This document shows, piece by piece, positions 1-11,997 of a DNA stretch of 64,000 nucleotides. The notes beneath the pieces are model-generated. The model was not told where the DNA came from, searched no databases, and saw nothing but the letters and a program-made list of their open reading frames with translations. The stretch is from Lentinus brumalis (Eukaryota > Basidiomycota > Agaricomycetes > Polyporales > Polyporaceae): the NCBI GenBank assembly GCA_001792895.1, contig MARA01000039.1, positions 186,001 to 250,000 on the forward strand, written 5' to 3'. Positions within the stretch are counted from its first letter, which is position 1. The number at the start of each line of letters is the position of its first letter. Both the position numbers and the translations under genes were made by a program.

Positions 1-1336
1 CTCGAGGAGGGGGATGACCGCGGGGTCGATGTGGTCGGGGAACTTGACGGATATCCGGACGAACAGGTCGCCCGGCTCGTGGTGTCGCTGCGAAGGCATG
101 CCCTGCCCGCGGATGATCTTGAGGTCGTCTACATGGGATGCGGATGAGGATACATAAGCCACGCAGACAGAGCAATTTACGTACCGTTCTTGAGGACCTC
201 GCCAGGTGCGATGTTGACAATGAGCGCCCGTTCGTCGAGATGCTTGATCGCGAATTGACCACCACCCAATGCAGTGAGCAGATCGACCTCCTGCTCGTAG
301 AACAGGTCGTTCTCCTGCCGCTTGAACCGGTCGTGCGGCTTCTCCTCGATGACGATGACGACATCTCCTGGGGTGACACCTGGCGCCTGGTCGCTCTCCC
401 CGCGGAAGGTGATCGTCTGGCCGCCGCGCATGCCCTTGTCGATGTGCACCTCGAGCATCTTCTTCTCCGAGACGACCTTGCGGCCGTTGCAAGTCTTGCA
501 CTTGTCCTTGTGGTTGATGATCTCGCCCGTGCCGCTGCACTCGTCGCACGGGGACTGCAGCTGCTGGATCATCGGGCCCATCTGGCGCAGCGTGACCTTG
601 ATACCGCGTCCCGAGCACGTCGTGCACGGCCGCACCGCGCCCTCCTTGCCGCCCTTGCCGTTGCACTTCGAGCAGATGATGTTCCGGGTGAGCGCGAGCT
701 TCGTCGTCTTGCCCTTGTAGAGGTCCTCCAGCGTGACGTGTACACGATGCACGAGATCCTTTGTCTTGCGTGGGCCTGGTGAGCGTGATGGGCCGCCACC
801 GAAGAATCCACCGCCGAACAGTTGGCTGAAGAGGTCCTGGATACGGCGCATATGTCGTCAAAATCGCGAGTCGCAAGTATCAGAAAGAAGAGACGTACTT
901 GTGGGTCCATGCCACCCATTCCACCCGCATCGCTGAGTCCTGCCTCTCCCCGTGCATCATACAGACTTCGCTTCTGGGGATCGGAGAGCACTTCGTACCT
1001 GGGAGTTGTGTTGTGCAGGTAAGAACGATCGCACATAACTTTATGCCGGGCAATGAATGACGTACGCGTGGGTCACTTCTTTGAAGAGTTCTGGGTCACC
1101 GCCCTTGTCTGGATGCAGTCGTAGCGCCCTGTAACGTCACGGGTGAGCTCAACGTTCTGGCGAGCACCAGGCTACAAAAGCACGGACTTTTTGCGGTATG
1201 CCTTCTTGAGGTCGGCTTCTGAGGCGTCGGGCGAGACCTCGAGGAGATCGTAGTATTTGCTGCGGCAGATCGGTAGTTAATTAACTGATCGAGCACGCGT
1301 CCAGGGAGATGCTGCGACATACGTTTCCTTGACCAT
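1..1336 (-). CDS. Class A (type I) DnaJ/Hsp40 co-chaperone, C-terminus beyond window
   Basis: Stimulates Hsp70 ATPase and delivers unfolded clients; Ydj1/Mas5-type proteins act in the cytosol and at the mitochondrial and ER surface. The start codon is at 1336. A tiny first exon (MVKET) is followed by the J domain (KYYDLLEVSPDASEADLKKA) with the HPD motif in 'LRLHPDKGGDPELF'. A Gly/Phe-rich linker (FGGGFFGGGP) comes next, then the four zinc-binding repeats CSKCNGKG, CTTCSGRG, CDECSGTG and CKTCNGRK, and the start of the C-terminal substrate-binding domain. The last visible exon (about 1-130) encodes 'GQGMPSQRHHEPGDLFVRIS', and the gene runs off the left edge. At least four short introns are visible. 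Zinc-finger order and G/F region make class A certain; orthology to YDJ1 specifically is inferred. It lies tandem to the Nit2 gene on the same strand. Confidence 0.95.
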
Positions 1337-1655
1337 GGCTGGGTCGGAAGGAAGTAGAGGGGATGTAAAGGGTGTCGGGAGGGTAGAGACGAGAGAACGA
1401 GGAAAAGTTGAGCAGGGCGTCCCAGGAGGGAGTGATAAAAGGCAGGCCGCCTGTGGAAGGCAGTCGAATCTCCTCGAAGCTTCGCGACACTGCTCTCCCT
1501 TTTTAGGAATCTTTGTCCGTAAACGGCAAGGCGCGCGCGTGCAGCCAATCTGCGGGCGTGAAAAGCACTGCTCCGCGCTCCAACAACTCTCAAATCCTAT
1601 GATACGACGCGCTTTGCATGCTGTATACATGGCTGACAAACCAGATGAGCCTACA
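1337..1655. other. Intergenic, J-protein promoter / Nit2 3' end
   Basis: 319 bp between the Nit2 stop codon and the J-protein start. It is expected to hold the J-protein promoter. No TATA box or heat-shock element array stood out by eye. Confidence 0.4.
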
Positions 1656-3269
1656 TTACAAGCCTTTGGACACGTCTGGGTACACATCGAACCGCCGCTG
1701 CGTTGTGACTGGGATGCCTGCTCGTGCCTCCTGCAGCACCTTCGGATCTGTCATGCGCTCCGTCAGCTCCTCAGTGTTCCAGAAAGGCTGGAGAAACGGA
1801 CGGATCCAGACTGACCGATGTGCGCGTACACGATGTCCTCCTCGTGCTCGGTCTCGGCGATCACATTGCCCCTGGGCGACACGCGTTTCAGTCTACACCG
1901 CGTCAAGCACAGTCGGAAGGCTTACATAGGATCGACGACCATCGAGTGTCCCCACTGGTGTGGCATGTCAGCGTCCGCAGTCTTGGTCACGAATGTACAG
2001 TTCTTACAGCATGGTAGTTCTGCGTGAGGTCCCGTGCCGGACTGCACATTGAGAAATACACTTGGTTATCGACAGCACTAGGACACAGGCAGTCAGCATC
2101 GTCTCGTGGTGCAGAACACCGTGGACATACCGTGCACGTTGTAGGAGCTCCCAGTGAAGAGGGCCCGTGGTCGTGTTGAATGCGGACGGGTATATAAGGA
2201 CGTGACAGCCTGCAGTGTCTCCAGTCGGATAGTTACGTCCTGTTGTGTGCGATGTTCACGTACCTTGTCGGGCATTAATCATCGCGAGCTCTGGAAAACG
2301 GACATCGTAGCAGATGCCGAGACCGATACGAGCAAAATCTACAGTCGGGCGCGTCAAAAGAGACATTCGATAGCAACGTGCGGGAGTGCTGACCGGTGTC
2401 GAACTTGTTGACAGAGTTTCCCGGAGACAGCGTTTCGCTCTCCTGGGGATGTGAGGTTAATAATCGCGCTGTCTCATTACGGCCTGCTGACTCGCCTTGA
2501 ATTTGATCTTGCCTGGGATGTCGATGTCAAACAAGTGCACCTTCCTGTGGATGGCGACAAGCTCCCCTGTAGTTGCCATGTTGTTTCAGTGATACTGTCC
2601 ATGTCATTGGGCTAGAAGGACTGACCTTTTGGATTGTATGCAGTTGCGGTGTTGTACAACTTGCCAGTACTCTCCTCGCGTTCGGGGATGGTGCCTTCAT
2701 ACAGGGTCCATTCGCATACTCGGGCTCTTGAGCTATGAAGTCTCGGACGTACCTCCGATGAGCCAAACGCCCTCCTCCTTGGCCGCGGCGGAGAGCATCT
2801 TGACCGACTCGCTCTTAGACGCACTGACGTCATACGGCTGTCCTGGGGTGTACCCAATCGTCTCCGCATACACGGGGAAGTGGACGTGTCCGTAGAGGGA
2901 GTTGAAGCATTCCTGTCGGGAGAGACACGCCCGTCACGGCCGCGTCTCACATGCAGGGAGAGCCGCAACTCACGGGCAGGACGACGAGATCGGGCTTGGG
3001 CTTCGCGCCTCCATGGCCACTTGCAGCCTTATTGATCATCTCGCGTGCATGCTTGAGGTTCGCTGGGCGCAGCCATGTGTACCGAAGTGCGCAAATGCGT
3101 GGACCGGGAAAGCTCACGCACCAGCCTTCTCTGCGCCGACCCCGCCCAGCTGGATGAGGGCGAGGTTGAACGGCTTGAACGTGGGCGCGGTGGTGGTGGA
3201 CATCGTGCGGGACAGAACGGACGTGCGAGAGAAGGATCGAGGGAGTGACCGGGCGACAAGGCGGAGCAT
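1656..3269 (-). CDS. NIT2: Nitrilase-superfamily omega-amidase (Nit2/NIT3 type)
   Basis: Omega-amidases hydrolyse alpha-ketoglutaramate and alpha-ketosuccinamate to the keto acids plus ammonia. Exons read, in order: '[20 protein letters not shown]', '[12 protein letters not shown]', '[17 protein letters not shown]', '[13 protein letters not shown]', then the dimer-fold C-terminus '[19 protein letters not shown]' ending '[12 protein letters not shown]' at a TAA (1656-1658). The last join uses an intron with a GTCAGT donor that restores the family sequence. Two in-frame starts exist: 3269 gives a basic leader ([19 protein letters not shown]), and 3203 gives the cytosolic-type start [12 protein letters not shown]. 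This suggests mitochondrial and cytosolic forms. Divergent from the lipid-kinase gene across 344 bp. Confidence 0.9.
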
Positions 3270-3613
3270 CCGAGGCGAACTCAGACACAGAGTGCGACGA
3301 GCCCCGGTGGAATCGATAGTTGTGTGAGGAGATAAGATAAGATGCGCCGACCCAATGGAGGCTGCTGTCGGCTGAAGGGACGATCGCAATCTGAGATGGC
3401 GTGATCGAGATAGAGATCCTTGCGATGCGCATTGCGGGGAACTTAAGGGTCGCCTGTTGCGTTGCCATCGATGAACTGCTGCTCTCTTATCAACTGAGTG
3501 CTCTTGGTTGGCTCTTGGAGGCACAGGTGGGCTGCTTTCTCTCTGGCCGTCGAACTTCAACTCACCGCGTCTCGTCGACTGCTACCCGCATGCACCAGAC
3601 ATAGATACGTGTG
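3270..3613. promoter_or_regulatory. Shared upstream region of NIT2 and the lipid-kinase gene
   Basis: 344 bp between divergent start codons. No recognisable motif beyond general mixed sequence. Confidence 0.4.
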
Positions 3614-4896
3614 ATGCCTCTCCTCGTCGTCTACAACCCCGTCTCGGGCGATAGCTCCGGTCGGGCACTTTTCAAGGACCATGTCATCCCTTGCTGAAAC
3701 AGAAGAACGTCACACCGGACCATGTCGAGGAGACGACAGGTCCCGGCCACGTAGGGACACTCGTCGCCGATTTCCTCGCCAGCCTCCCAGACAGCACCCA
3801 GACGGTCTCCGTCGTCCTGGGTTCTGGCGACGGAACGCTCCACGAGCTCATCAACGCACTCAACAACCTGCCCAGCAGCAAGCCTCTCCCCCGCATCAAC
3901 CTCGCACTCGTGCCTTGTGGAACGGCGAACGCCCTCTATGTGTCCTTGTTCCCCCAACCGAGGACGAAGACACAGTCACGGTCGAGTACAAGCTCCAGTC
4001 CGTCAACGCGTTCTTGTCCCCAGACCCACGTGCAGTCCCGCTCAACCTCGCCGTGACCGTCCTCTCCGCCGCGCCAGTCCGGACGCCCGGGCTGCCGCAG
4101 CAGGGCCCGCCCCAGGTGTCCATCTCGGCCGTCGTCGCCTCGACCGCGCTGCACGCGTCCATCCTGCACGACTCCGAGGCGCTGCGCGCGTCCGACCCGA
4201 GCATGGGGCGCTTCAAGACGGCCGCGATGCAGAACATCACGCGCTGGTACGGCGCGTCCGTGAAGCTCTTCCCGCGCGAGGGCGCGGGCGTCGTCGAGGT
4301 GTTCGACCCCGCCGCGCAGGCGTTCGTCCCGCACGAGGCGAGCACCGAGGACGAGCCGATCGTCGACCTGTCTGGGCCGTTCGCGTACTTCCTCTCGACG
4401 GTGAACGTGGACAGGCTCGAGCCCAAGTTCAGGATCTGCCCGAGGGGGCGGGACGTGCTGGCCCCGGAGGGGAGGAGGAGCGCGGCGCTGGATCTGGTCA
4501 TGGTGCGGCCGTGGCGCGATCCGAGTTATGAGATGGACTCGGAGGAGGCGAGGACGAGGTTCGCGGAGAAGGCGGCCGCAGTGCTTGGGGCTGCGTATCA
4601 GGACGGGGCACATGTCAACCTGAGGTACGATGAGAGCGGGAAGATCGTGGCGGAGGGTACGGGTCCGACGGTGGTCGAGTACATCCGGTGCGGTGGTTGG
4701 GAATGGGAACCGGTGAGTCGCCTCACGCATACAGGGCGGGTGGAAGCTCATATCATTGTGCCAGGACGATATCGACCCGCGGGCACACTTTGTCTGCGCA
4801 GATGGAGACATCCTCACTATACCCAACGGAGGCAAGGCGAGGTGCACGGCTGCGACGCCGATGAGCGACACAACCGGGTTTGCGATATATGTATGA
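3614..4896 (+). CDS. Diacylglycerol/sphingoid-base kinase catalytic-domain protein, two apparent frameshifts
   Basis: Belongs to the DAGK_cat / YegS-like lipid kinase fold, which phosphorylates lipid hydroxyls with ATP. The ATG at 3614 gives 'MPLLVVYNPVSGDSSGRALF', the family N-terminus. The nucleotide-binding motif is 'VVLGSGDGTLHELINAL', followed by 'ALVPCGTANALY', equivalent to the PxGTxN motif. A long C-terminal beta-rich domain follows, with one 3' intron before 'GDILTIPNGGKARC' and stop TGA at 4894-4896. Reading is continuous only if one base is added near the CCC at 3688-3690 and again at the C5 run 3951-3955; without this the frame stops at 3695-3697. No intron of workable length bridges either site. 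Substrate (sphinganine, ceramide or diacylglycerol) cannot be told. Either assembly error or a broken gene. Confidence 0.75.
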
Positions 4897-5111
4897 TGCT
4901 GCTGGAAGGGAACACCTGAGATAAGAAGAAGTACATAGACTCCACTGTACCTTATACACGAGACCTGGATTGGGACCAATCTGGAGGCACACTGTACCCT
5001 AGTCATGTATCATCATTGCACCGATGTCTTGCTACTGCCAATTACACGTAGATTCATGCCATACTTAGTCTATCGTCCTGCGGGTATCTGGATCGTCCTC
5101 GTACGTGCGTC

Positions 5112-6303
<1,192 letters not shown>

Positions 6304-6421
6304 AACGGGAGGCAGAGACGCCGGCGCGGGGGGCGCTGTCCTCGGATCCTAACACGGCCAAACACTGCTGGTCCACGCGCACGTGCTGCACGCGTCCCTG
6401 CTCCTCTCCACGCTCTGCACG
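6304..6421. promoter_or_regulatory. Compact bidirectional promoter URA6/NUP37
   Basis: Only 118 bp separate the two divergent start codons, so core promoters must overlap. No TATA box seen. Confidence 0.5.
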
Positions 6422-8304
6422 ATGGACGTCCGCCACTCGCACGGGTCAGAGGTCTTCGTCGTCCGCGCCTGCTACGAAGACGACGCTGCGGACCTCATCG
6501 CCGTCGGAGGCGCACACTCCCTCGAGGTCCTCCTCCTCGTATGTCTCCTCCTCTTCCGTCTCCTTCGGACCACTCAGCCCCAGCCATGCCTAGTCAGAAT
6601 CCTCCTGCAGGACAATCGCAAGCTTCCACATTGGCTCCCGCATCACCGCCGTAGCCTGGTCCTCGCGCGTCAGCTCTCCCTCGCTCACAGATGATTGGTC
6701 AATAGAGTACGCTCACCTTCCCTTTGGACCCTTGACGCGTTCTGACGCGTGACCAGGCTCGCAGTCGCCGGCGCAGACTTCAGCTTATACCTCCTGTCAA
6801 AGACTGCGAACGCGGAGGAACAAGTATTTCCTTTCGGAGGAGGTCTTAGCGGCCACCATGGCAAGGTGAACGACATGACCTTTTGCGGAGGCCGGAGTGA
6901 AGACAGCTCCCGCTATGTTGCAACCGTCTCCGGTGCGTCTACCCCCCCCCATTTAGCCTTATCAAGTGCATCCTTTTATGCACCAATTGCAACGCGTTGA
7001 CGCGCTCACCAGACGACAAAATGCTCATGGTCTGGGATCTTCATCCCAATCTCGACATTGCTTCCCCATCGTCTCCCGGCGCAAGTCCGCCCGCCCGTCC
7101 ACAACCTACCGCATATGTCATAACCTTCCCCCATCCACTCACAAGCGTGAACTCGCACCCCTCCACCAGCAAGGAGCTGTTGGTGGCGGATTGTCGCGGC
7201 TCGATCTTCCTCACAGACTGGCGCTCAGATCCCGACGAGAACGAGCAGGATTCCTGGCGCAACTCGGCCGTGGTCGAACTTGTCGAGCCCCGGGCACTCG
7301 CCGACGCGGCTTCCGGGCTGTCCAACAAGTGGTCCGGGTCCGTGGCCTGGCGCCGCGATCCCACAGCAGAAATGTGAGTCCAACTCCCGATGCGTATGTT
7401 CATCTGCCCGAAGCCGGACTCGGAGCCAGTGCGCACCCAGAAGGTTCAGCGACCGCGAGCCCTTGGCGAGCTGCGCCATCTCGCATGAACGCAGGAACAT
7501 CGGCCGCAGCGTGTTCCTGCAGACAGGCAGGCCGCGCCGTGGTCCGTCGCGCGATGCCCAGTGTCTGCTGCCGCTGCCTGCGCTGTCTTCTAGTCCGGCT
7601 TGGCTTGTGCGCACCTTCCACTGACTGATTACGCCTGCGTCTTCCTCCGAATGCAGCGTGGGTGCCGCGTATGGCTCGAAATTCGCCCTGTGGGACATGG
7701 GCAACCTCTACGGCGGCAAACCCTACATGACAGGGACAAGCTTTGCCGAAGGTGGCCATTTGTTCAGGTACGTACACGCCCACATGTACCAATGTGGTCG
7801 TCGTGGTTGCTGGCGGACGTGACTGTCGTGTGGAGCCGCTGCACGGTCGTGTCGCCGCTGTCAGTTTGCGGGCTCGGTCCCGCCGCCGCCGTGCTGCTGG
7901 CAGCTGCTGTCGTCGATCTGTCGCCGGCGAAGGTTTTGCTCGCTCTGCAGCCTGCAGGTCGGCCGCGATTGACAGCGAGCCACACACGCATGCACGTCCT
8001 TGCCATCACCACATCCGCCCACAATCGCCGCAGCGCCGTCGTCCGCTGACCCCTGGCTGCGTCACACAGGTGGTGCCCGACCTACCCCGACTACTTTGCG
8101 GTGTCGACGAGCAGCCCGGCCAAGGGCGCGGTCGTGCACGTCCACAACGTCACGTACACGCACGCGCCGCCGACCGCGTTCCAGATCGCGCCGCGCCCGC
8201 TGTACGTGCGCTCGTTCGACTTTGTCGCGGCGCGCGGGATCCCGCGCATCGTCGCCGCCGTCGGCCGCGAGGTCGTCGTGTTCTACATCGGGGTCGACTC
8301 GTGA
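6422..8304 (+). CDS. NUP37: Nucleoporin Nup37 (WD40 beta-propeller)
   Basis: Scaffold subunit of the Nup107-160 (Y) complex of the nuclear pore. The protein starts 'MDVRHSHGSEVFVVRACYED' and continues with 'DLIAVGGAHSLEVL', 'HIGSRITAVAWSSR', 'SGHHGKVNDMTFCGG' and 'YVATVSDDKMLMVWDL'. Then come 'SVNSHPSTSKELLVADCRGS', 'VGAAYGSKFALWDMGN', 'FRWCPTYPDYFAVS' and the end 'GREVVVFYIGVDS'. The order and the 'LFRW' blade match animal Nup37. WD40 proteins are easily confused, but the whole-length pattern fits Nup37 better than other WD proteins. Two introns are unusually long (7374-7657 and 7768-8069); the others are short. One intron holds a C9 run at 6942-6950. Confidence 0.85.
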
Positions 8305-9187
8305 TCAAGTAGGAGGCGCGCTGGGTACTTGCCTGCTTGCTGTGTTCTCATGTACTCGCGTCTCTTTCTGACGGGCGTCGGTGTCGTAATCGCGCTCGGC
8401 CGTGGATGGGCAATGTATGTAGTTTACATGCGCATTGGTAAGTACGTTGTGGCGTATCGCGTTGCGACGGCTACGCCGACACTGCTGTTGGGTATCTTGT
8501 GTAATGCGTACTTATGTACAGCGTCCGGGCAACTTGGCATCGAACAGAGCTGAGAGTGCATTTGCGTGCAGCTGATACGCGCAACCCACGGTTACTTGGC
8601 CCATTCACGCGTCCATCAGGCAAATTGTATTGGCAGTAGTACGCCGCACGCGGCCCGGGGATTCAGAAGGGTGGGTCGCCGGTCGGCGGATGCAGTGCCT
8701 TCCGGGGTTGTTGTTTGTCGTGTGCGCACACCGCGATTACATATGTAGTCCGAGTCCGAGCCGTGGCAAGCGTCGTGATGGTGATGCCAACACGCGGCTC
8801 CGTCATACTCATAGTGCAAGTTCGACACGGAATAATGTACATGAAGATCCGAACAGCTGGGGAATGGATGCTATGGGCAACGACAAAGCGATGGACAAAG
8901 AACAGGACGAGGACAAGTGCCCGGGCGAGGGGCGTATGGTAGACGGAGCGCATGAGTCTGGACATGGGACATAGCGGTTAAGGTGGCGGTGACAACATGG
9001 CGAGGCGAGGCGATGGCGGAGAAGACGACGGGGTACCTGGACAGCGCGCGGGCGGAATTACATTCGTGTATTACTTAACTCTGACGGGAGACGGGTACCT
9101 GTCCGACCGGAAACGGAAACGCAGGAGAGTTCCAAGATATGACGAGACCACGGAGGAGAGGAGGCGAAGAGGGCGCATACACGCGCC
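8305..9187. other. Intergenic between converging genes
   Basis: About 880 bp between the NUP37 stop and the stop of the Zn2Cys6 gene. Short open frames only, none with a recognisable protein. Probably 3' UTRs. Confidence 0.4.
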
Positions 9188-11997
9188 TCAGCGGGAGCCG
9201 TCGAAACCGTTCGCAAACTGCATCGGCGGGAGCGTGGGGCGGCCGTGGGCGTGTCCGCCAAACGTCGGGATCGGCGGATGGTCACGGTAGTGGCCTGCGT
9301 GCCCGTAGCTGAAGTCGGACATGGCGCCGCCCACGTAGCCAGGGGCGGAAGGCGGAGTGCCGTTCGTCCGGGAGAAGAACGCCTCCCCAGCAGACCCGAC
9401 CTCGTTGAGCATATACTCAAAGTACGTGTCGTCTGACTCGCTCATGGGCTGGAGGGCACCGTACGAGGAGACGCCGCGGTTCGCTACGTGCGGCGGTGCG
9501 CCGACGGGGTACCCACCGTGGGCCGACGACGGGAAGTGCTGCATTCCCTGCGACGAGGAGCCGGGGATCGACAGCGGAGCGAGCTGCGGGTGCTGAGCGG
9601 GGTCTCGCGCCAAGGGTACTGGTGCATCGGCGGCATCGACATTCCCACTGAGGAGCGAAGCGGGGGGAGGCCTGCACGTCCACTGTCAGCTTGAGTCGCG
9701 CTAAAGCCAATCAGAAGCTTACCTCCAGCGAACGAAGGCGGCACGCCCTCCTGCCTGTACCCGGTGTGGTCAACCTGCTGGCGTGCACGTTCCTGATCCA
9801 TCGACACAAGGCGGCGGAGGAAGCGAGCGTGGCATGCAGCCGAGTCGACCGCTGACCCGGTTACATGACCGGCGCCTTCATATGCGTCTGCAGCCTTGTT
9901 GATAATGCTGTAGATTTCCTCGGCACCCACGCCCGGCTGAATGATCGCGCTCGGGTTGCGGAGAAGCTGAAGCGGCCAGCTCATCAGCAAGAATTCACGG
10001 GTGTATGCAGGTAACTCACCCTGAGAAGGACGATCGCAGCATATGCTGACATGACAGTAATGGACTCCTGTCCATACCGCTAGAGCGATGTTAGCGAGAC
10101 GTCGGGACACACGACGTCTGTAGCTCACCAAAACATGCGTGCCCGCAAACTCCTTCGACACGATCGCCAAGTTCGTGCGAGCGCTGTTGAGGCACTGACG
10201 GACTGCCTCCGAGCTAGAGGGCGAACGGCCCATCTCCATCTTGGGGTTGAGTCCGAACGTGTTCAGGAACAACCGTACGTGGGACTGGAAGAACAGGAGG
10301 AAGGAGACATGGAACGGATCTGCCAGTGGCGCTGCACGACAAAATGAGCAACTCCACATTGCCAATCAGCAGGCGCACTTACACTTGTGCATCTCCGATT
10401 CCCAGATGCTGATCCAGTCGTCGAGCTCGGCGTTCAGCTTGATTAGCTCGCTCTCAACCAAGGTCGTACGGTTATGGTTGTACATGGCATCCGTGGCATG
10501 AGATCCGATGAGGCGGAGGTGCGTAAAAGCAGCGACGATGACATCCTCTGGACGCGTCTCACGACGAAGAGGACCTTCCTCATGCCAGCTGCGACAACGT
10601 TGCACTAGTTCGTCCTCCTGAAGCATCCAGGCGTTGCCGGTCTGCATACTGAGAGAGCGGTCATGGACAAAGAGAACGAGATAGGTTCGCTCCTTGTTAC
10701 GGCGCTCGCGCATCTGCAGCTCCGTCTCGTTCAGCTGGCGCGACTGACGGTTGAGGCGGAGAGCGATGGCCATGCGAGAGGCCATGCCGATGTAGTACCA
10801 AGTCTTCTTGTCGCCGGCCTCCTTCCAGTAGGTCATGCAAGCCAAGGCCTGGACGATTTCGACGCTCTCCTGCATCTCAGAAAAGGTGTATACACACCAT
10901 TCGTCGGCGAGCTGCTTCACGGCCGGGTAGGAGGCCGGGCGGAAAAACTTGCAGATGGCCATGAGCATTGTCGTGAACAAGAAAGGCGACCGAGAGCGGA
11001 CGTAGCTCGCCGAGTGAAGGGCGGGATCAAAGAGGTTGATGAATGGGTTTAAGCGAAGGAAGAAGAGATCAAAGAACGTCGCGACCTCCTCCTCAAGGAT
11101 AATACCCGCTTCGACTGGAGTCTTCGGCGGGTGCGGGAAGAAGCTAGACGAAGGTTTGGGCAGGGGAGAACCCTGAGAGCGGGTGGGGCTCTGGGAGGGC
11201 TGTTTGTGCGGCGCATGGGAAGCGCGGTCTACAGGGCTGCCGTGAGGAGGCGAGTGGTCGGCCGGGTCCTTGTTCATGACGATGTCAAGGAAGGAGGACC
11301 GCTGTGCGGTGCGTATGACGTTCGCGGGATAGAGGGCCTCATCAGGACGATCATCCTCGTCCTCGTCCATCTGGTCGTCGTCAGACTGGTGGCCAGAGAG
11401 GGAGCCATTGCCGGAGGCACCGGCGTAAGAGGGCCCGCTGGGAGGGCTGTCCTGAGAGAAAGAGGCAGCGGAAGTTGACGCCTGAGACAGGCCTGCATTG
11501 GAAGGCTGCTTTGCTTTGGCGTTGTTGAGGCCCTTTTCGAGGCGCCGGAGCATCTTGGATGCCTCGGAGAGTCTGGTGGTAAGAAGGGCATACACGTGAG
11601 CGATGAACGGCGAGATGGTGGGAGGGGACATACTTTGAGCCGGGCTTGCGGCCCCGACGGTGCTTCTCAAACACACATCTGACACGGTGCGTCAGACGAT
11701 GTGGGCGGTGGTTGGGGGAGAAGAAGGCTTACTCTGCACCGGACCTTTGGCAGCGTTGGCAACGTTTGGTGCCATCTTCAGCGCCGACGCATTTCATCTG
11801 GCGTAGATGACGTTGAGATGAGATAGTGGACGAAGACGGGCGATACGTACCTTTGCCTGCCTGCAGACGGTGCAGGCACGGGCCCCTCTGACTACGGGAG
11901 TCTTGGTGCTGCACAAAGAAGAGAGATTATGTTCTGGAGCAGCGGTGGAGACGGGGGAAACGGACGGAGGGTTAGCGGACGCGGTCTGTGAATCCAT
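9188..11997 (-). CDS. Zn2Cys6 binuclear-cluster transcription factor (priB-like)
   Basis: Fungus-specific DNA-binding regulator of the nucleus. The zinc cluster is split by introns: 'RGARACTVCRQAK', then 'MKCVGAEDGTKRCQRCQRSG', then 'CVFEKHRRGRKPGSK', giving all six cysteines and the basic linker. A heptad-type coiled coil follows (LSEASKMLRRLEKGLNNAK), then a low-complexity acidic and Ser/Pro region. The Fungal_trans middle homology domain includes 'EEEVATFFDLFFLRLNPF' and 'YYIGMASRMAIALRLNRQSR'. The C-terminal tail is rich in Gly, Pro, Ser and Tyr (GHAGHYRDHPPIPTFGGHAH) and stops at 9188. Zinc-cluster and linker residues resemble the Lentinula priB class, a family tied to fruiting; that assignment is from memory of the family. 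Preceded by an unusually long gene-free upstream region. Confidence 0.9.

Noticed and set aside
138..782. 214-codon plus-strand frame
   Set aside because: Antisense shadow of the J-protein zinc-finger exons.
3936..5006. 356-codon minus-strand frame
   Set aside because: Arg/His-rich antisense shadow of the lipid-kinase gene.
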